From Prostheceraeus crozeri (Eukaryota > Platyhelminthes > Polycladida > Euryleptidae), in NCBI GenBank assembly GCA_907163375.1, contig CAJQUW010007502.1:1-64000 (forward strand): 64,000 nucleotides of DNA, given 5' to 3'. Below the pieces are notes generated by a model that saw nothing but the letters and a program-made list of their open reading frames with translations, had not been told where the DNA came from and made no database searches. Both the position numbers and the translations under genes were made by a program. Shown here piece by piece: positions 32,938 through 46,153 of the stretch. How positions within the stretch are numbered: position 1 is the first letter of the stretch; each line of letters starts with the position of its first letter.

Positions 32938-35900
32938 TAGATTGACATTTTTCATTAAAATGTCCGACAATTTGACGCTTTAGATGCAGAAATGCCGTTT
33001 GCATCAATATGCAAAATTGACAGCTAGCATGAAGAAACTGCTTATTCACACTTAATACGTCGATAACAGTAAGCACCCTGTCCGCTTGCAACTGGACAAG
33101 TGCATTTCCAAAAACCAAGGCGGGTTTCTACCTGTCGCCTCGCAGCCGTCCTTGACCCTCCTTCGAACAAACAGGCCGCCGCCTCTACGTCCCTATGCCG
33201 GACTGTGGAAGCGTCTTTCGCAACAGTCACATTGCTCTCGAGCAAAAAGGCTGCCGCCTACGCATTTACAGTCCTTTCATAGGCAATATATATCCTTATG
33301 CCGCCTCACAAAGTGAATTAACTGATCGAACTGACATTTTAGTGAACGGAATAATGAACTGAATGGCCTAACGCAAATTAAAAATGACTGCGAACTGAAT
33401 AAACGAAGAAAAACGTTAAGTGAGTGAACTGTGTGAACTGAAAAGATTGCCTTGTTTGAATGCACTGCTCAGTAATGAGGATAGCGACAAGAAGGGCAAA
33501 ATAATATCTAATATAATTTGATAGAAGATTCCTAAATTGTGCTTTCTTTCATGACACATTGAGAAACCGAATAGAAAACATCATCTGCTTTGGTTGGGAA
33601 GTAATTTTCATTGTTTGCCTTCCAAACAATGGCTTTCACATATTGTCAGAGCGAAATTATAAAATTAAAAACCCTAACATGAAACTGCACTATAAATTGA
33701 ACATAAATGCTAGGTTCATCGGACGCTAACACGTCCTCGTGATTGCTACATTTGTATCCTTTATAAGTATATACAACAGTATATGTTTCTGTACTTGCAC
33801 TATTTACGCCATTTTTTTTACTTTGGGAGAAAATACTTTATGTAAATAGCTTCTTCAAGTATTATTGAATTCTCGCAGAAGGCCCACTATTACCTCAATA
33901 AAATTTCAACAACTTATCTCTTTTAGCTGTTTTCGGATGCTCGAACATCGCATTCCATGCGAAATGCTTCCACAGATTGAAACTCTACGTTACACACTTT
34001 GTTGCAGACAAAAATAATTCCTAAAACCACATTCATTTATATTCATTCTCAATCTCTGCTCATGAGAACATTTGAATAAATCAACATTTTGATCTTGCGT
34101 GATTATTCTGGTTGACATTATCAAGTACGTTTGTCAATACGTAAATAAATCATCAAATTTCATTCAAGGATTCTCATCAAATATAATCCCATTTCATCCC
34201 ACAATTCCGATCTGTTTGTGATAATGCTGACAAATTATTAATCTTCTAAAGCATTCAAATGCGCATCTGTAATTGAGATTATAGAAACCTAAACACAATG
34301 AATAAGGATCCTTTATGCACAAGTATAGCGCCTGCGCAACTAAACTGACATTGGTTGATGCCTGAAACCTCAAACCCAGCGAGCGGGTCACACAGTAATG
34401 GCTGGTAGAGTGCTGGATAGGTAATGATGCGTATACAGGAAAATTATAATGAAAGTCACCTTTCATTAACATTGCAGCAGCCACATAAAATTCATCTTTT
34501 TTCATTGAAATTAATCATTAGGTAGCATCAATTAAGCGTTTTGATCATTACTTCATCATGTGACTTGATCACAATGCTGATTTTCAACAGCATCATGTTT
34601 TGTGACTTCCTATTCTGTGCTCCATTAGCCCATCAATGCATATTGTTTCTTTTAAACAACATTTTGACCTGCATTTTTTGGGACATCATTGCACATCAAT
34701 TTTGATGCCAAAGCGGCACAAATTTGTAACTAAAAGAAGAGATCAAGGTGATTCTAATGGCATCACTCCCAACCTAGTGCAATGCTTAGAACGCCCGCAA
34801 ATTGCATTATAAAAATTTTACGCTTCAAGAAATGAAATTTGATTTTGAAAATTATTTCACGCATAAGAATGTTAAGTGCTTGTCTTTTTCTGCATTCCTC
34901 AAATAACCAAGCATTCCTGCATACTGGATTTTCATTCAGTCTCACAAGCTTTAAAAAGAAATGCTTCAATTTGCTTCAACTACTCAGGAAACGACTCACA
35001 AAATATATGGTCAACACAGAAACATGCATATAAAATATATAATAATGAGATATGTAAGATAGTCCTAAGGCCGTAATTCCCCTCATTGATTTTTTCAAAA
35101 AAAGTGAGTTAATTGTCAATGCCTACCACAACCACGAATAATTGTATAAATTGCACCATGCAATCTCACAAAACGCCAGTTATTATTGAAAAAATATTTA
35201 AAGTCAATATTTTCAGTTTAGTTCAATGCTTTTAATTAGACACTTGCTAGCACATTGGCAAATTTGCAGTGTCCGACTAAGTCTTCAAGAAATGAAACTG
35301 CATTTTATTTATCACATGCAAAAGTTTTGTGAGGTGATATAGTTCAAAATGATGCAAAAATCGATAAATTGCTAGTATACTTCTGGAGGCTCGATAGTTT
35401 CCATAGAAACTTGCAGGTAGTTTTATCGAAATGCCTCAAAGATATAATAATAGGTGACATCAAATTGCATTTCATGTATAACTCCAAGCAAATTGATTTT
35501 CAATTGCAGAAAAGAAAAAGGATGCAGAAAAAGCAAAAGGGCCATACAACTTTTAAATGGTTTGTCGGATGATTTTTTGAACATTTTTTGTGTTACTTCA
35601 TCGTTTTCTATCATCTAATCATCCGCAATATGCGTTGCTGCTTTTTTTCGGAGAAAAATTTTGGCCTGGGGTGAATAGCATAATAAATAAATCAAGAAAA
35701 TTCAAAATTCAAGCTTTCCGGCTACTGGTATTTATGATCCATTAATAAGGGATATACTGTTTCTGGCAATGTTGCTATTATTTTCAGTTTACTTTATTAT
35801 GACCATTAATTAAAAACACCGTTAATTGCGATAATTGCTGTTTTTTAATTATTATTTTGTATTATATTTTTAACGATCAACATTTTTGCATGAATTAATT

Positions 35901-36044
35901 CAAATGTAGGCCTTCCAGACAGTAGTAAGGGCGCGGACACGACCATCGTCATATTCGGTAGGAACCACCCCAACCAATTAGTTTCAAAAGAAACGTTGTC
36001 GGCATGCCAGCACTTCATGTTTTCTAAATTGTTGTAAGCTAGGC
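32938..36044. other. Intergenic, no gene seen
   Basis: A GC-richer patch at 33,070-33,290 gives overlapping ORFs on both strands, but none is recognised. The rest is AT-rich and featureless. Confidence 0.55.
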
Positions 36045-36145
36045 CTGCTGATGATGTCTTATATTGGATGAAATAATTCTATTCAGGTATGCTCCCACTT
36101 TTCATGCTGAGGATGCAACTCAACATCCAATCATTCTGTATGTAT
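36045..36145 (+). repeat. Dispersed repeat, copy A
   Basis: About 100 bases with GCTGATGATG, ATATTGGATGAAAT, ATTCAGGT, TCCCACTTTTCA and TGAGGATGCAACTCAA. The same words in the same order occur at 42,413-42,515. The family is unknown. Confidence 0.6.
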
Positions 36146-37335
36146 TTGCGATATTTTAAATTTGTCTATAGAATAGAATAGAACAGAATACATTAATAGA
36201 TAGAATAACTATAAAGTTCTTTTACGAAAATATTTCATTGCTTGCTATGAACTTACTATGAACTTATAACATTCAAGCAGATTCTAAAGAATACTCTTAA
36301 AATATTTCTAAAGGATTTTCCTGAAATAGTTCGCATATGTGAACTTGATCATCAAGTCAGGAAACAATATTCTTGTTGACAATCCACTCCTCCTTTGTAA
36401 GAATTTCTTTGTGTTCCATTTCAATAACTTACACACTTGGCAAACTTATTAAATTTGAATAAAGCTCTATATGTGAACCATTAGATTGTTTTGTGAAGGA
36501 CCTATTCAACTCGTTAGCCTACTGAAGACCGCCACTCCAGCAATTCTATTCTACAATGCGACAGATGTCGCCACAATTGTCGCAAGTGGACTAAATGAGA
36601 TCAAAGAGGAAATAAGATCCCGAAATATTGATATTCTAAGATTTAATCTCTTGTTGAAAGGACTCTTTCAAATTATCAATTCATGATTTCAAATAATGCG
36701 GTTACCGCTTGATTGAATGTACGTGCGCACTCTTCAGGTGATTTAAGCAATATTTTGATGAATAAATTCAAAAGTAGATTAGCGAAAAGAAGAATAATCA
36801 AACACTCTCACCTCATAATTACTTAGATCGTTGGTATAATAGTCGCAGATTTTTAATTATGAAATACAACTTAGACTAATTTACGTTGATGAAACTGTGG
36901 TTGAAACATTAAAACGAGCTTCGTACGTGATTCGTATGTGTCACAATTCGCTTTCAAAGTTGTGAAATTGTTTTATGTCCACCCTTTATTTGATCGGAGT
37001 TACAACGTGAATGAATATCAGCGACAAACATTTTTGAGCAAGAACTCAACAACCAGAAAATTTAAAAATGAAACCTGCATTTTGCTTTTTTAATAAAGAT
37101 GTAAGATGATGGCGTGAAGCCATTAACATTAATGATAGCATTTATAGACACATACACACCAAAAAAAATCATGCTACATGGAATCAAGCAATGCATGATT
37201 TTTGTGAGGGTGTCTGGAAGTGAAAATGTTGAGAATCGCCGGCATAGGCTGTCTTTCTAGCAAAGTTGCTGGAAAACTTTGGCCATGAAACTTCCCGAGT
37301 ATTTGATCGCACGAGTAAAACTTTTAATCAGTGAC
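36146..37335. other. Intergenic, no gene seen
   Basis: AT-rich, no recognised feature beyond short AGAATAGAATAG-type repeats near 36,170. Confidence 0.55.
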
Positions 37336-37537
37336 TTAACCCTCGCCCTACTGGGATACTTTCCGAACGCGCCCAACTTGGGGAGAGTTCTCCCCCTCCC
37401 TCGATGCTGTTCTCCCAAACTATTATACCAACTTTGTCAAACCACACATCAATCGAAAGGACATTGAAAGGGGATTCAGAAAAACAGCATTATTTTCATT
37501 TTTAAAGTCATCCCTGGGCTGGGTTGGGTTGGGCTGA

Positions 37538-37550
37538 AGGTCAAAGGTCA
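37538..37550 (+). promoter_or_regulatory. DR1 nuclear-receptor-type site
   Basis: AGGTCA-A-AGGTCA is a perfect DR1, the consensus bound by RXR heterodimers, HNF4 and COUP-TF in animals. It lies inside the piggyBac-like element. Binding is not shown. Confidence 0.4.
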
Positions 37551-37709
37551 AAAATCACCAATTTTTAACAAATCTCCATTAGATTACTATTTGAAATGCA
37601 AAATGATAACAAAAACTAATAAACCATGCACTTATCGAGAGATCTGGTCAAGTTGGTTAATAACATGATGATAATTAATCGTTGTGAGATTACACCAATG
37701 CATTAGATG

Positions 37710-37722
37710 AGGTCAAAGGTCA
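37710..37722 (+). promoter_or_regulatory. Second DR1 nuclear-receptor-type site
   Basis: An identical AGGTCA-A-AGGTCA, 172 bases after the first, in a related flanking block within the same element. Confidence 0.4.
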
Positions 37723-38323
37723 AATAATTCAACCTTTTGGTGAATCTCAAATAGATTGATCTCGTATAGTTAAGTCTCATAATATTTATCTGGTTTTAGT
37801 TCACTGCAGGTGACACAACCCGATTCAGTGAACTTTTATCGAGACACTGATGCTAAAAGCAACATGATTCTGAAAATTTTCAATAATTTCTGAATAGAAG
37901 TAGAACTAAAAAGCACAAAAATAATAGAACATCATGCTTGAAATTTGAATTTTAAATTTCAGACATGCATACATAACAGGCAGATAATTTCAAAGTCAAG
38001 AACTTTGCATTTGTGAACATGTTCATATTGATAGGAAGAATCCTTTATGCAGTATCAACTTGTTTCATCAAGAATTGATACCGCAATATATATTAAAAGT
38101 GAATATACCGAAATCAGCCAAAATAGTCCAAACATACAAATCTTAAAATAGATCTCACGCCAAAAGTATTGTGCCAGATTCATTTGCCTTCACCCAACAG
38201 TTGCATGATATGTAGAAAGCAAGCTATTGGAAATCTGTTGGCCATAACTTGCTTGGTTTAAGAGAAATTCAAAAGATTCGCCAGGCAGGGGCAAAAAACG
38301 CCCCATCAGTGGGCGAGGGTCAA

Positions 38324-40424
38324 GACTGATGTTGTCGATTCTATCATGTATGTCGGAAGAAGTAATGGAATTTTGTGGTGACTTGCATTTCTGCTGTGAA
38401 TCTGTTATGACACCTGCTTATGCTTACTTACTTAATTTTTTCAATGAATTTTGCGGCGAAACTTGCTGACCGGAAATGTAAATCGAAAAGCTGCCTTTAC
38501 TTCATTTCCCCTTTTGAAAAAAGAGAGGCAAATTAGTAATTCTAGAAGCCCCTGTTTAAATCTTTAAATCTTTGCAGAGATGCAAGTGCAAAACTTACAA
38601 GAGAATCCTAGAATCCACAAGCCTCGATATATCGCTATTGTACCTTCAATTTGAATCTTTGCAGAGATGTAAAGCGAAAGGACTTTGTGGAAGAAGAGAG
38701 AGGTGACGTGATGTCAATTTTACAGGCGTAGTCTGTTTTCCCAAGTAGAAATTGTAATTAATCTTAGAATAGTCCGAATGGAAGAAAATGTGGGGAAATT
38801 TGTAGCGTAACACCGGCAATAAACAAAAGTAATTGCGAAGTAATTGAAATCCAATTAAAAAAATTATATTTTTAATCATTTACATTGTTAAGTAAGTAAT
38901 CTGTAATAGTAATGAATTAGATTTCATGAGCTTTTCGCTACATGAATCAAACAGTGCGGAAGGACATGGGTAGAACAAGCAAAAGAGACTAGATTTGCTT
39001 CAATACAAAATGCGAAGAATCTATGATTAGAAAATATAAAGAAACAAAACTTTTTGATGGTATCATTTTATATCATTTTTCAGAAATAAAATGATATAAA
39101 ATAGTATCAATTTTCCTCAGAATAGAATGACATCATTTTATCATTGCCTATCTTTGGCCTGAACCCTCGCATTGGTCAACATCGCACCGCTCTTAGGCTA
39201 ATGCATCCTGAGCGGTCAGCAGTCGCAGAGCGCTCTCTACTCTCCAACCACGCAATAAACTGGAACGGTGCCGAAGCTAAGTTATTATAATTAGTTTGAA
39301 ACTAATTATCACAGGCGACTTTTTCTTGAGGCTTGGCATTCAATGCGCTTGCCTACTATGAACCGATGTGAACTTCATATCCCTTCCTTATACAGTATTG
39401 TTTGATTTCTATGACTTTCTATTCAGTATTGTTTTCAAGATTTTTTGCATACTGTCACGTCACCGACGTCATTCTGTCTAGCGAGTAGTAATGTTGACAC
39501 AGAATTAGATTGTTTAAGCCATGGATTCCTCAATAGTAGTGGCCGGGATGGGAAACTGTGAAATTGCTCTCATCGCGGCTATACGTAAGGAGGGTCACTT
39601 TTGGAGTAGCAAATTTTCCCTCAAACCTGGGCGTTGTCGCGAAACAGCGAGAATCCCTGACCAAGTGATGAACATTGAAACCTACAGCCTGTTGGTCAAT
39701 GGCCAAATCAAAGGGAGGAACAAGCAAAATAAATAAACAATGTTCCGGTTTTACAGCACATTACGGTTGAAAACTTTAACTTCATTAGGAATTATGAGAC
39801 GAAAAGTCAATAAGATATGCGTTTACATGCCTTCCTTAGTCATACATTTTACACTTCACGCACATGAAGGTTTGACGACGCTTAATGTATGCTCAGCTCC
39901 GAATTACAAAATTTTTATAAAAGTGTTCTGTGACATCAGTCTCCTGGAATATCCTTTCAACTTCATAAACTTTCGAAGAGCGAGGTTTTTTGATGCATGG
40001 TGCCGAAGAGTGCGTCGTCAAGCTGACGGATTCACATGGGATAAAGCAAAGAATGTTTTTTTTATGGTCCAAGCGTTCAAGAAAGCACGACTTCATTAGT
40101 GAATGCTAGGATTCTAACCATTCAAGAAAGCAGCACCAAGGTAACTTTCGAAGAAGGCGAGATGAGTTCGCTGGTTATAAATATTTATGCTACATTAACT
40201 CGATATTGTGTAGCTTGTCACAATTTACCTACCACATAAAATGTTTTTTTAAATATTTTCTAAGCATGAATTAAATACTTTTGCACATAGGCCTACAACA
40301 AAAAGAATGCAATGAATATGAGGATATGTCTGTGTGTTTTCAATTAACATTTTTTAGTGAATGACCTAGAGATGGTTCTACACTTACCACAGTACTTCTC
40401 ACATAATCACAGGACACACAGAAA
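38324..40424. other. Intergenic, no gene seen
   Basis: An ATG-started 71-codon ORF (39,521-39,736) and a 119-codon frame (39,740-40,099) follow each other on the plus strand near a less AT-rich patch. Neither is recognised and they have no shared signature. No element was identified. Confidence 0.5.
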
Positions 40425-40530
40425 AATGTCATTTTATCGAAAACCTAAATCTGCGTCCCATTGTATTTATATGTGCTAATTCTTTGATCTTGTCTGACAA
40501 GAAGAGGAAATGACTAGAGCACGGCTCCGA
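40425..40530. mobile_element. Fragment of the 17,385-type MITE, copy 3
   Basis: GTCATTTTATCGAAAACC, AATCTGCGTCCCATTG, CTTTGATCTTGTCTGACAAG and AAGAGGAA match the right arm of the MITE at 17,900-18,000. Only about 105 bases remain, without either tip. Confidence 0.65.
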
Positions 40531-41799
40531 AACCCTGAGTCTAAGAAGACATGCTGCCACTTTTTCGTTATGTCGATTTTTGTGGAATGACCTCAAAGTG
40601 GCTTCATTTTGCGTTATTCTTTGTAGGAGAAAGCAATGCCATCGACAATTGCTCAATTTAATTATGTTTAGCGAAGTTATGAAGGAAATCATTTTCCTGC
40701 TACTTATTATGCCCATTTTCTAATCATGCATTTCGTATGAATTGCCGGTATAATATATTTAGCTACAACATGTTAAATAAATGTTTTGTTTCTACGGCCA
40801 TTCAGTAAAATCTACGGTATTCTTGAGTTGTAATGCATGAAGTAAAAAGCTATTAATCGTGTTCTAAAATTCAGGTTATTCTCACAAAAAGATGGACACG
40901 AATTTCAAGAGGTTCAATTTTCGTGCCCAGGCTCATTTTTCGTGCATTCGTGCCCAGTTTCGACAAATTCGTGCCCGAATCCGACCACTGTTAACCGTCG
41001 TTGTTCTTAGGTAGATGCTCAAACATATGCTTCAGTCTGACCCACTAGAATAGTGCTTCAGTTGGTACAGACAAGCCATCAGGTGGCAACTATTTTATTT
41101 CTGCTAGAAACATGCACATCACTAAAAATTACAACAATGGCGCTTTCAAAGCATGGAATGCTGCCAACTATTCCCATAAACCCCGATGAGCCTGAATGAA
41201 ATGCACGTGAATCAAGTGAAGAGACAGCAGCTGCACTTTTCGAAAAGCTTTCGGTACCTAAATTTGTTTCACCCCTGTCAAGACATGAAAGTTGTATTCA
41301 AAATCGCTGGCTATTGGATACAGCAGTCGTTCAATAAGCTAGTGAAATCGATGCACGCTTTGCAGAGACCTGTTCATCGTCGAAGAAAATACTGAAAACA
41401 ATTTGAATGAAAATTTTCCACTATTATTAAAGAATCCATGTTTAAGCGTATCAGACGAAGAGACGACCTGTCTAATTCTGTGAATATTGACGCTTTGCTT
41501 CGTGAGATGTGCGTTTCAGTCTGCCCTAACGACGCAGCCAGACGTGCGCTGTGAAATATCGGCTTTTAATTTATGATACAAACTCAACGTCATAGAACAA
41601 AAGCACAGGAGCCGTCCTTGTGAAAATTACTGTCTGTACTTAGTAAGCACTTACGTTGATCCTGAACTCTGAACTACATCGACCAAACAACTGATAAGTT
41701 CACATATTATGTCCTCCAATATTCTGATGGTTTAAACGCTATCATTAAAATCATGATGAGCTGTGAACTTATCACACAATCAGCATTCATTATGAACGT
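40531..41799. other. Intergenic, no gene seen
   Basis: Around 40,915-40,985 the phrase TTCGTGCCC is repeated about four times within 70 bases. Otherwise nothing was recognised. Confidence 0.5.
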
Positions 41800-41983
41800 T
41801 CGAGACTGACCGAAATCACCACTGGGAGCCGACAGGAAATGTATTTTGTCAGAAACTGATTGATTACCGCTCCAATGTGGTCGTGAGGCCTGTCTTCAAA
41901 GCGGGAACAAACATGATTGAAGTGCACCGACAGCAACTGGAAAGGACTTCTGAAGTGATTGGGCTTACAACCCCTAAAGTCTA
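41800..41983 (+). CDS. Open stretch without ATG, possible exon or gene fragment
   Basis: A frame of about 60 codons after a stop reads with balanced, protein-like composition: ETDRNHHWEPTGNVFCQKLI then DYRSNVVVRPVFKAGTNMIE then VHRQQLERTSEVIGL, ending at TAG. There is no ATG at its start and no clear splice sites. It is more protein-like than other frames nearby. No family was recognised, so this could be a host exon, a transposon piece or chance. Confidence 0.25.
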
Positions 41984-42412
41984 GTATTATCCAGTGCCGC
42001 TAAAACCCCTGAGACTTGAGCTTTTTCACATCCTCTGAGATTTGAAGTGGGCAAGTTGCGTGGACCCATTTTACAAATTTTTAGTTTGCTTGTTTAAATC
42101 GATATCAAAATATTGGGAAAACTGATTTTAGCTAAAATAATTATGCTTGCGTGAAGTTGATCGACAAATTCAATCATTTAAGTGTACATGTACATGTGTA
42201 GTTCAGACAGGTTACTAAGCATAGTTAGAAAAATAATACTTTTGTAAGTCAATGACATTTCAGGTGACTTGTCAGTAGTGTGTTTAATTTGACATTCAAT
42301 GAATGCCCGTCGAACTCTGACTAACTTGCTAATTGCAGATCTCAAATTTACCTGGGCATAACAGCAACTTCAAATAGGGAGTTGTGTCGATGTTGAGAGA
42401 TGTGAACGAGGT

Positions 42413-42515
42413 CTGCTGATGATTCATAATATTGGATGAAATGACAGCTATTCAGGTCTGTTCCCACTTTTCAACTGAGGATGCAACTCAATCTTTGATT
42501 ATTCTATTTATATTG
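42413..42515 (+). repeat. Dispersed repeat, copy B
   Basis: Same family as 36,045-36,145: GTCTGCTGATGATTxATAAT, TATTGGATGAAAT, TATTCAGGTCTGTTCCCAC and TGAGGATGCAACTCAA in the same order. Confidence 0.6.
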
Positions 42516-43664
42516 TGCTTGCAAAAAGCATCATTTATTAATTACTACAGGCGCACTAGGCGGCCTGACAGTAGTGTCTTTCAAGTGATATTTAATGAAT
42601 ACTGGCGAAATTTCATTAATTGCAAATCTCGACATTCAGCAGAAAATCAGTTATATAAGGACACGGTTTCTCGATGCTTAGTGCTATAATAAAAAGCCTC
42701 AGGTTTTAGCTGCAACTTATTTATTCCGTGTAGAACAACCGCTACATTTGTTCGCTATTTCAATTTCACTCACACTTATTGCCTTGTGTGGCACTTACCC
42801 TTGTTATGGTCTACAGGAGCCGTGACATGTAGTGTTTAAAACATCTGTGGAGATCTCAAATTGACCAACTGCTGCTGTGAAAATTTGGGTAAAAGTCTAC
42901 TTCTGTTGTAGAAGTATGAATATAGAGATAGCCTTCATATTGGGTATTAAATTATGCCGAGTTGTTCATATAGGCCAACCAGTCACGCGCAATCATGTGC
43001 GAAAGCAGAATATTTGCACTTGCGGTCTCTTAACAGAACGTACATACTCGAGCATGATGCAAGCAATAAATGAATGAATTTTACTAATAATGTAGCATCA
43101 GTGCTTCAAAAAACGGGAGAGAATACCATGCTAATAAAAAATTGAGATATCGTACTGTTAATCGGGTTTTTTTCGTACAAAAGAAATCAATTTCTTCATA
43201 TAATTTGGAAACCCAATGATCTTCATTTTTCAACGAGGGTAGAGGTGAATAATTAGTCTACTTTTCTTACTTGTTCATATTACATGCCTGAGGCAATTGT
43301 ATGCTTATTGTGTAGTGTATCAGTGTGGCTATGCATTGTTTTTCACTTGCACAAATAATTTATGCTTTAAATTGAAGTTAAGCTTTGATGCCTCAAATGC
43401 AGTTCCTTCTTCATTCATTATTTTAAAAAGCACTTAATTTAAGTCACTATCACTATAACACTACACGATTCAGAGTATGCGTACATGCATTATTGTGCAA
43501 ATTAGAATTAGTTATGAGTTAATTAGGAATCGGCGAATTAGTTATGATATAAACGACCAATTACCGATGATACATAAAATAAATATCAAAAATCCACACC
43601 GATCTTAAGCTACAAATAATTTTTCTTTTGTTTTTCTTTTTCCACAACCTTTAACTTAATTACA
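42516..43664. other. Intergenic, no gene seen
   Basis: AT-rich, no recognised feature. Confidence 0.55.
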
Positions 43665-44467
43665 TAGTCCTCTGTGCCAAAACAAATATACAGCCTAAAA
43701 CGTGAGGCAATGAAAGGATGTTTTTTTATGGTCTTACAAGGGAGCAAACTAATTTTTAATCTGTTACATATTTTAACAAGCCATGCTGGTGAAATGAGTT
43801 TAAATACCATACACCTAATAGCTTTGCAATTCTTCCCCTACTGCCTCATCTCACGAATATAACGCTGTTTTCAGGCATATATAACGAATTTCCTAAATTA
43901 AACAGCTTGCCTACACTTGCCCTTTATCTACGTGCACACTTTGATTAAGAAACTACACATAGAAAAAATCTATTATTGAGAGATCAATGAAGCAATTTTC
44001 ATTAGCAATGTCTCCATTTCTTCTCTTTTATCATTCCTTATACATGCTGGATGGATTTACTTTGTCCTATATCTCTGCCAAAGCAAATATACAGCTTAAA
44101 ACGCGTGGCAATTACCACAAGGATGCATTCTGTAAAGTTTTAAAAGGGAGCAAACTAATTTTAAGATATTCCGCTGCCTGTTGGAAGCCATGTTGGTAAA
44201 ATGAATCTAAATACCATTCAACTGATAGTTTTGCGAAATTCTTTCCTTACTGCCTCATCCCACGAATATAGCGCTGTTTTAATGCATTTATAATGAATTT
44301 CCTAAATTAAACAGTTTGCATACAGTTGCCTTTTATCTACACTTTAATTAAGAAACTATAAACGGAAAAATTCAATTATTGAGAGAGGAATGAAGCAATT
44401 TTCATTAGCAATGTCTCCATTTCTTCTCTTTTATCATTCCTTATACATGCTGGATGGATTTACTTTG
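43665..44467. repeat. Tandem duplication, 403-bp unit, two copies
   Basis: The unit starting near 43,665 is repeated from about 44,068. Anchors such as GAAGCAATTTTCATTAGCAA (43,989 and 44,392), TGCCAAAxCAAATATACAGC and GAATTTCCTAAATTAAACAG recur with a 402-403 base shift. The 3' halves are nearly identical and the 5' halves more diverged. No coding potential. Confidence 0.8.
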
Positions 44468-44519
44468 TAAGATGGAAAAGAAAAGAAAAAGAAATTGATC
44501 GAAATGAAATACTCTCCTT

Positions 44520-44744
44520 GTCAAATAATTGAAGGACTTCACACAAAGTCTGCAATACGCTATGGGAATAGTACACAATATCATGGAGGCGATGCATAGA
44601 AAGGTGTTGTTGATCAACATCGACAAAACCAGACTAGTCACGCTTAATGTCTTTCCAGCGATAGGCGTATTTGGGGAGACAACAAACCTACAGCGTTTTA
44701 CGAATTTCATTGTCTACTTTCTGAACAAACTTGAGTATGGGTGA
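44520..44744 (+). pseudogene. Possible LINE RT fragment
   Basis: Plus-strand frame TQSLQYAMGIVHNIMEA ... VLLINIDKTRLVTLN resembles the region of LINE reverse transcriptases where an alpha-helix (LQxxLxxVxxxxE) is followed by LxINxDKTKVM. It is short and lacks the catalytic YxDD, so only suggestive. Confidence 0.35.
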
Positions 44745-46153
44745 TGAGCAGCTTTATTAAGATTGTCATAACATCTTTTCACGAAAGAGGACTTTTCATA
44801 TCGAAGAGAAAATAAAGACAAAAAGTTTTATCAAGTTTTGCCAACGTTCTAAATGATTGCTTCATGAAGGCTCGCAATAATCAGTACATCGGTAAGAACT
44901 TTGAAGTAGAACACACTGTTTTTCAGTCATTTTTTATCTGTATAGCACGCATTAATAGTAGAGAAAATTCCTTGTCAAAAATCGCTCTGCATTATCGTGA
45001 TGACATCGGTGTGCAAGCATTGTCTCACAGCTGGCCTATACTGATGATTCGATGGATATTTGGGTTGTCAACAATTTAGACAGAATTGGCAATAAGTAAT
45101 CATCAAGTGAGCTCCTTTAAAGCGATCACCAAAAGAACTTGGAAACCATAGCCGGTCTAGCGGAACAAGCATAACAATACTGAGGAAAATGTGGGTCCGT
45201 GACAACCGGTCACTGTAGAGAGGTAGTCGTGAAGAGGCGTTCCATGGTAACTTAAAATGCAAAATGTGAGATATAGCTTTTACTTTACTCTATTTAGTTC
45301 TAGTTGCGAACTTTGCTGTACTTGTCTTGGGAAAACTTGTGGTGTAAATGTTAGATAGTCTAAATTTTTCATTTAGAGTAAGATCCACTTCAGAGATGTC
45401 ATTTTGTCTAAGTACTATTAGGTCTAATGAAAATGAACTGTTCTCAAAGTTTGTAGACTGCATGAAAGAGCGTGATCACAGATTTATGAACTTTAATCCG
45501 TATAGATGAAAACATATTCTTTCGGACAAGGAATGGATTTGCAAGATTACTTTCCGGAATCGCTTCATGTCATTTCTCCTGACGATGGCGAGCTGAAAGC
45601 CGCTGAAAACCTCTGAAAGCTCGAGTAGCTAATAAACATCAGTCCATACAGACAAGAGTTTTCCGGAAAGAAATCTTGCGAATTTTAATCCAATTTTTTG
45701 CATGCTTGTTCTTGAAAATCCATTGCAAACGATTCTGAGCATCATGATGTTTCTGCACGCCTCTCAAGGATCCTACAGACGATTTTCTGATTTCATCTTC
45801 AATGGTCAGTCATTTAGTTGATCATCAAACGATGATAATTCTACTGAATGAATTTTCCCTCTCGAACACAGAAGACGCCGTGGTTGTGCTATAAGACACT
45901 CTTCTTCTTTAGGTGATCAGTTAATTACTGTTCTATTCATTAGACCTTTCAGTACTTATTGACAACAAGCATTGCAGGATATCATTTCATTCAAAATTCA
46001 CAAATGCGGTAATGAGAAGTAAATGACAGAAATTTGAACGGTCGGTCAGATTTTGTGCACACGTTCACTGTAAGTTCTTATCAAAATATCAAGTTATCGT
46101 TCACAATTAATTCTGCACCAGATTTTCCAAAGATGTCACCATTACTATCACAT
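44745..46153. other. Intergenic, no gene seen
   Basis: No recognised gene or element. Confidence 0.55.

Larger units (their letters stand above)
37340..38319. mobile_element. Non-autonomous piggyBac-like element (980 bp)
   Basis: The left end is TTAA (37,336-37,339) followed by CCCTCGCCCTACTGGG. The right end is CAGTGGGCGAGGG followed by TCAA (38,320-38,323), one change from TTAA. The terminal inverted repeat CCCTCGCCC-ACTG and the TTAA target are the piggyBac hallmark. There is no transposase ORF. Inside are two similar blocks, each with the direct repeat AGGTCAAAGGTCA (37,538-37,550 and 37,710-37,722) and a following AATxxATTAGATT-like stretch. Very likely piggyBac-derived. Confidence 0.75.

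Noticed and set aside
33042-33316. Overlapping ORFs on both strands in a GC-richer patch
   Set aside because: Open on both strands because of base composition; no protein pattern.
39521-40099. Two consecutive plus-strand ORFs, possible small genes
   Set aside because: No recognised domain, unrelated composition and no promoter or splice support; left as chance.
41480-41560. Possible intact tRNA in GC-richer sequence
   Set aside because: No A/B box pair with correct spacing and no cloverleaf pairing by eye.
43665-44467. Possible CRISPR-like or satellite array
   Set aside because: Only two 403-bp units, no spacers; a simple tandem duplication in a eukaryotic genome.
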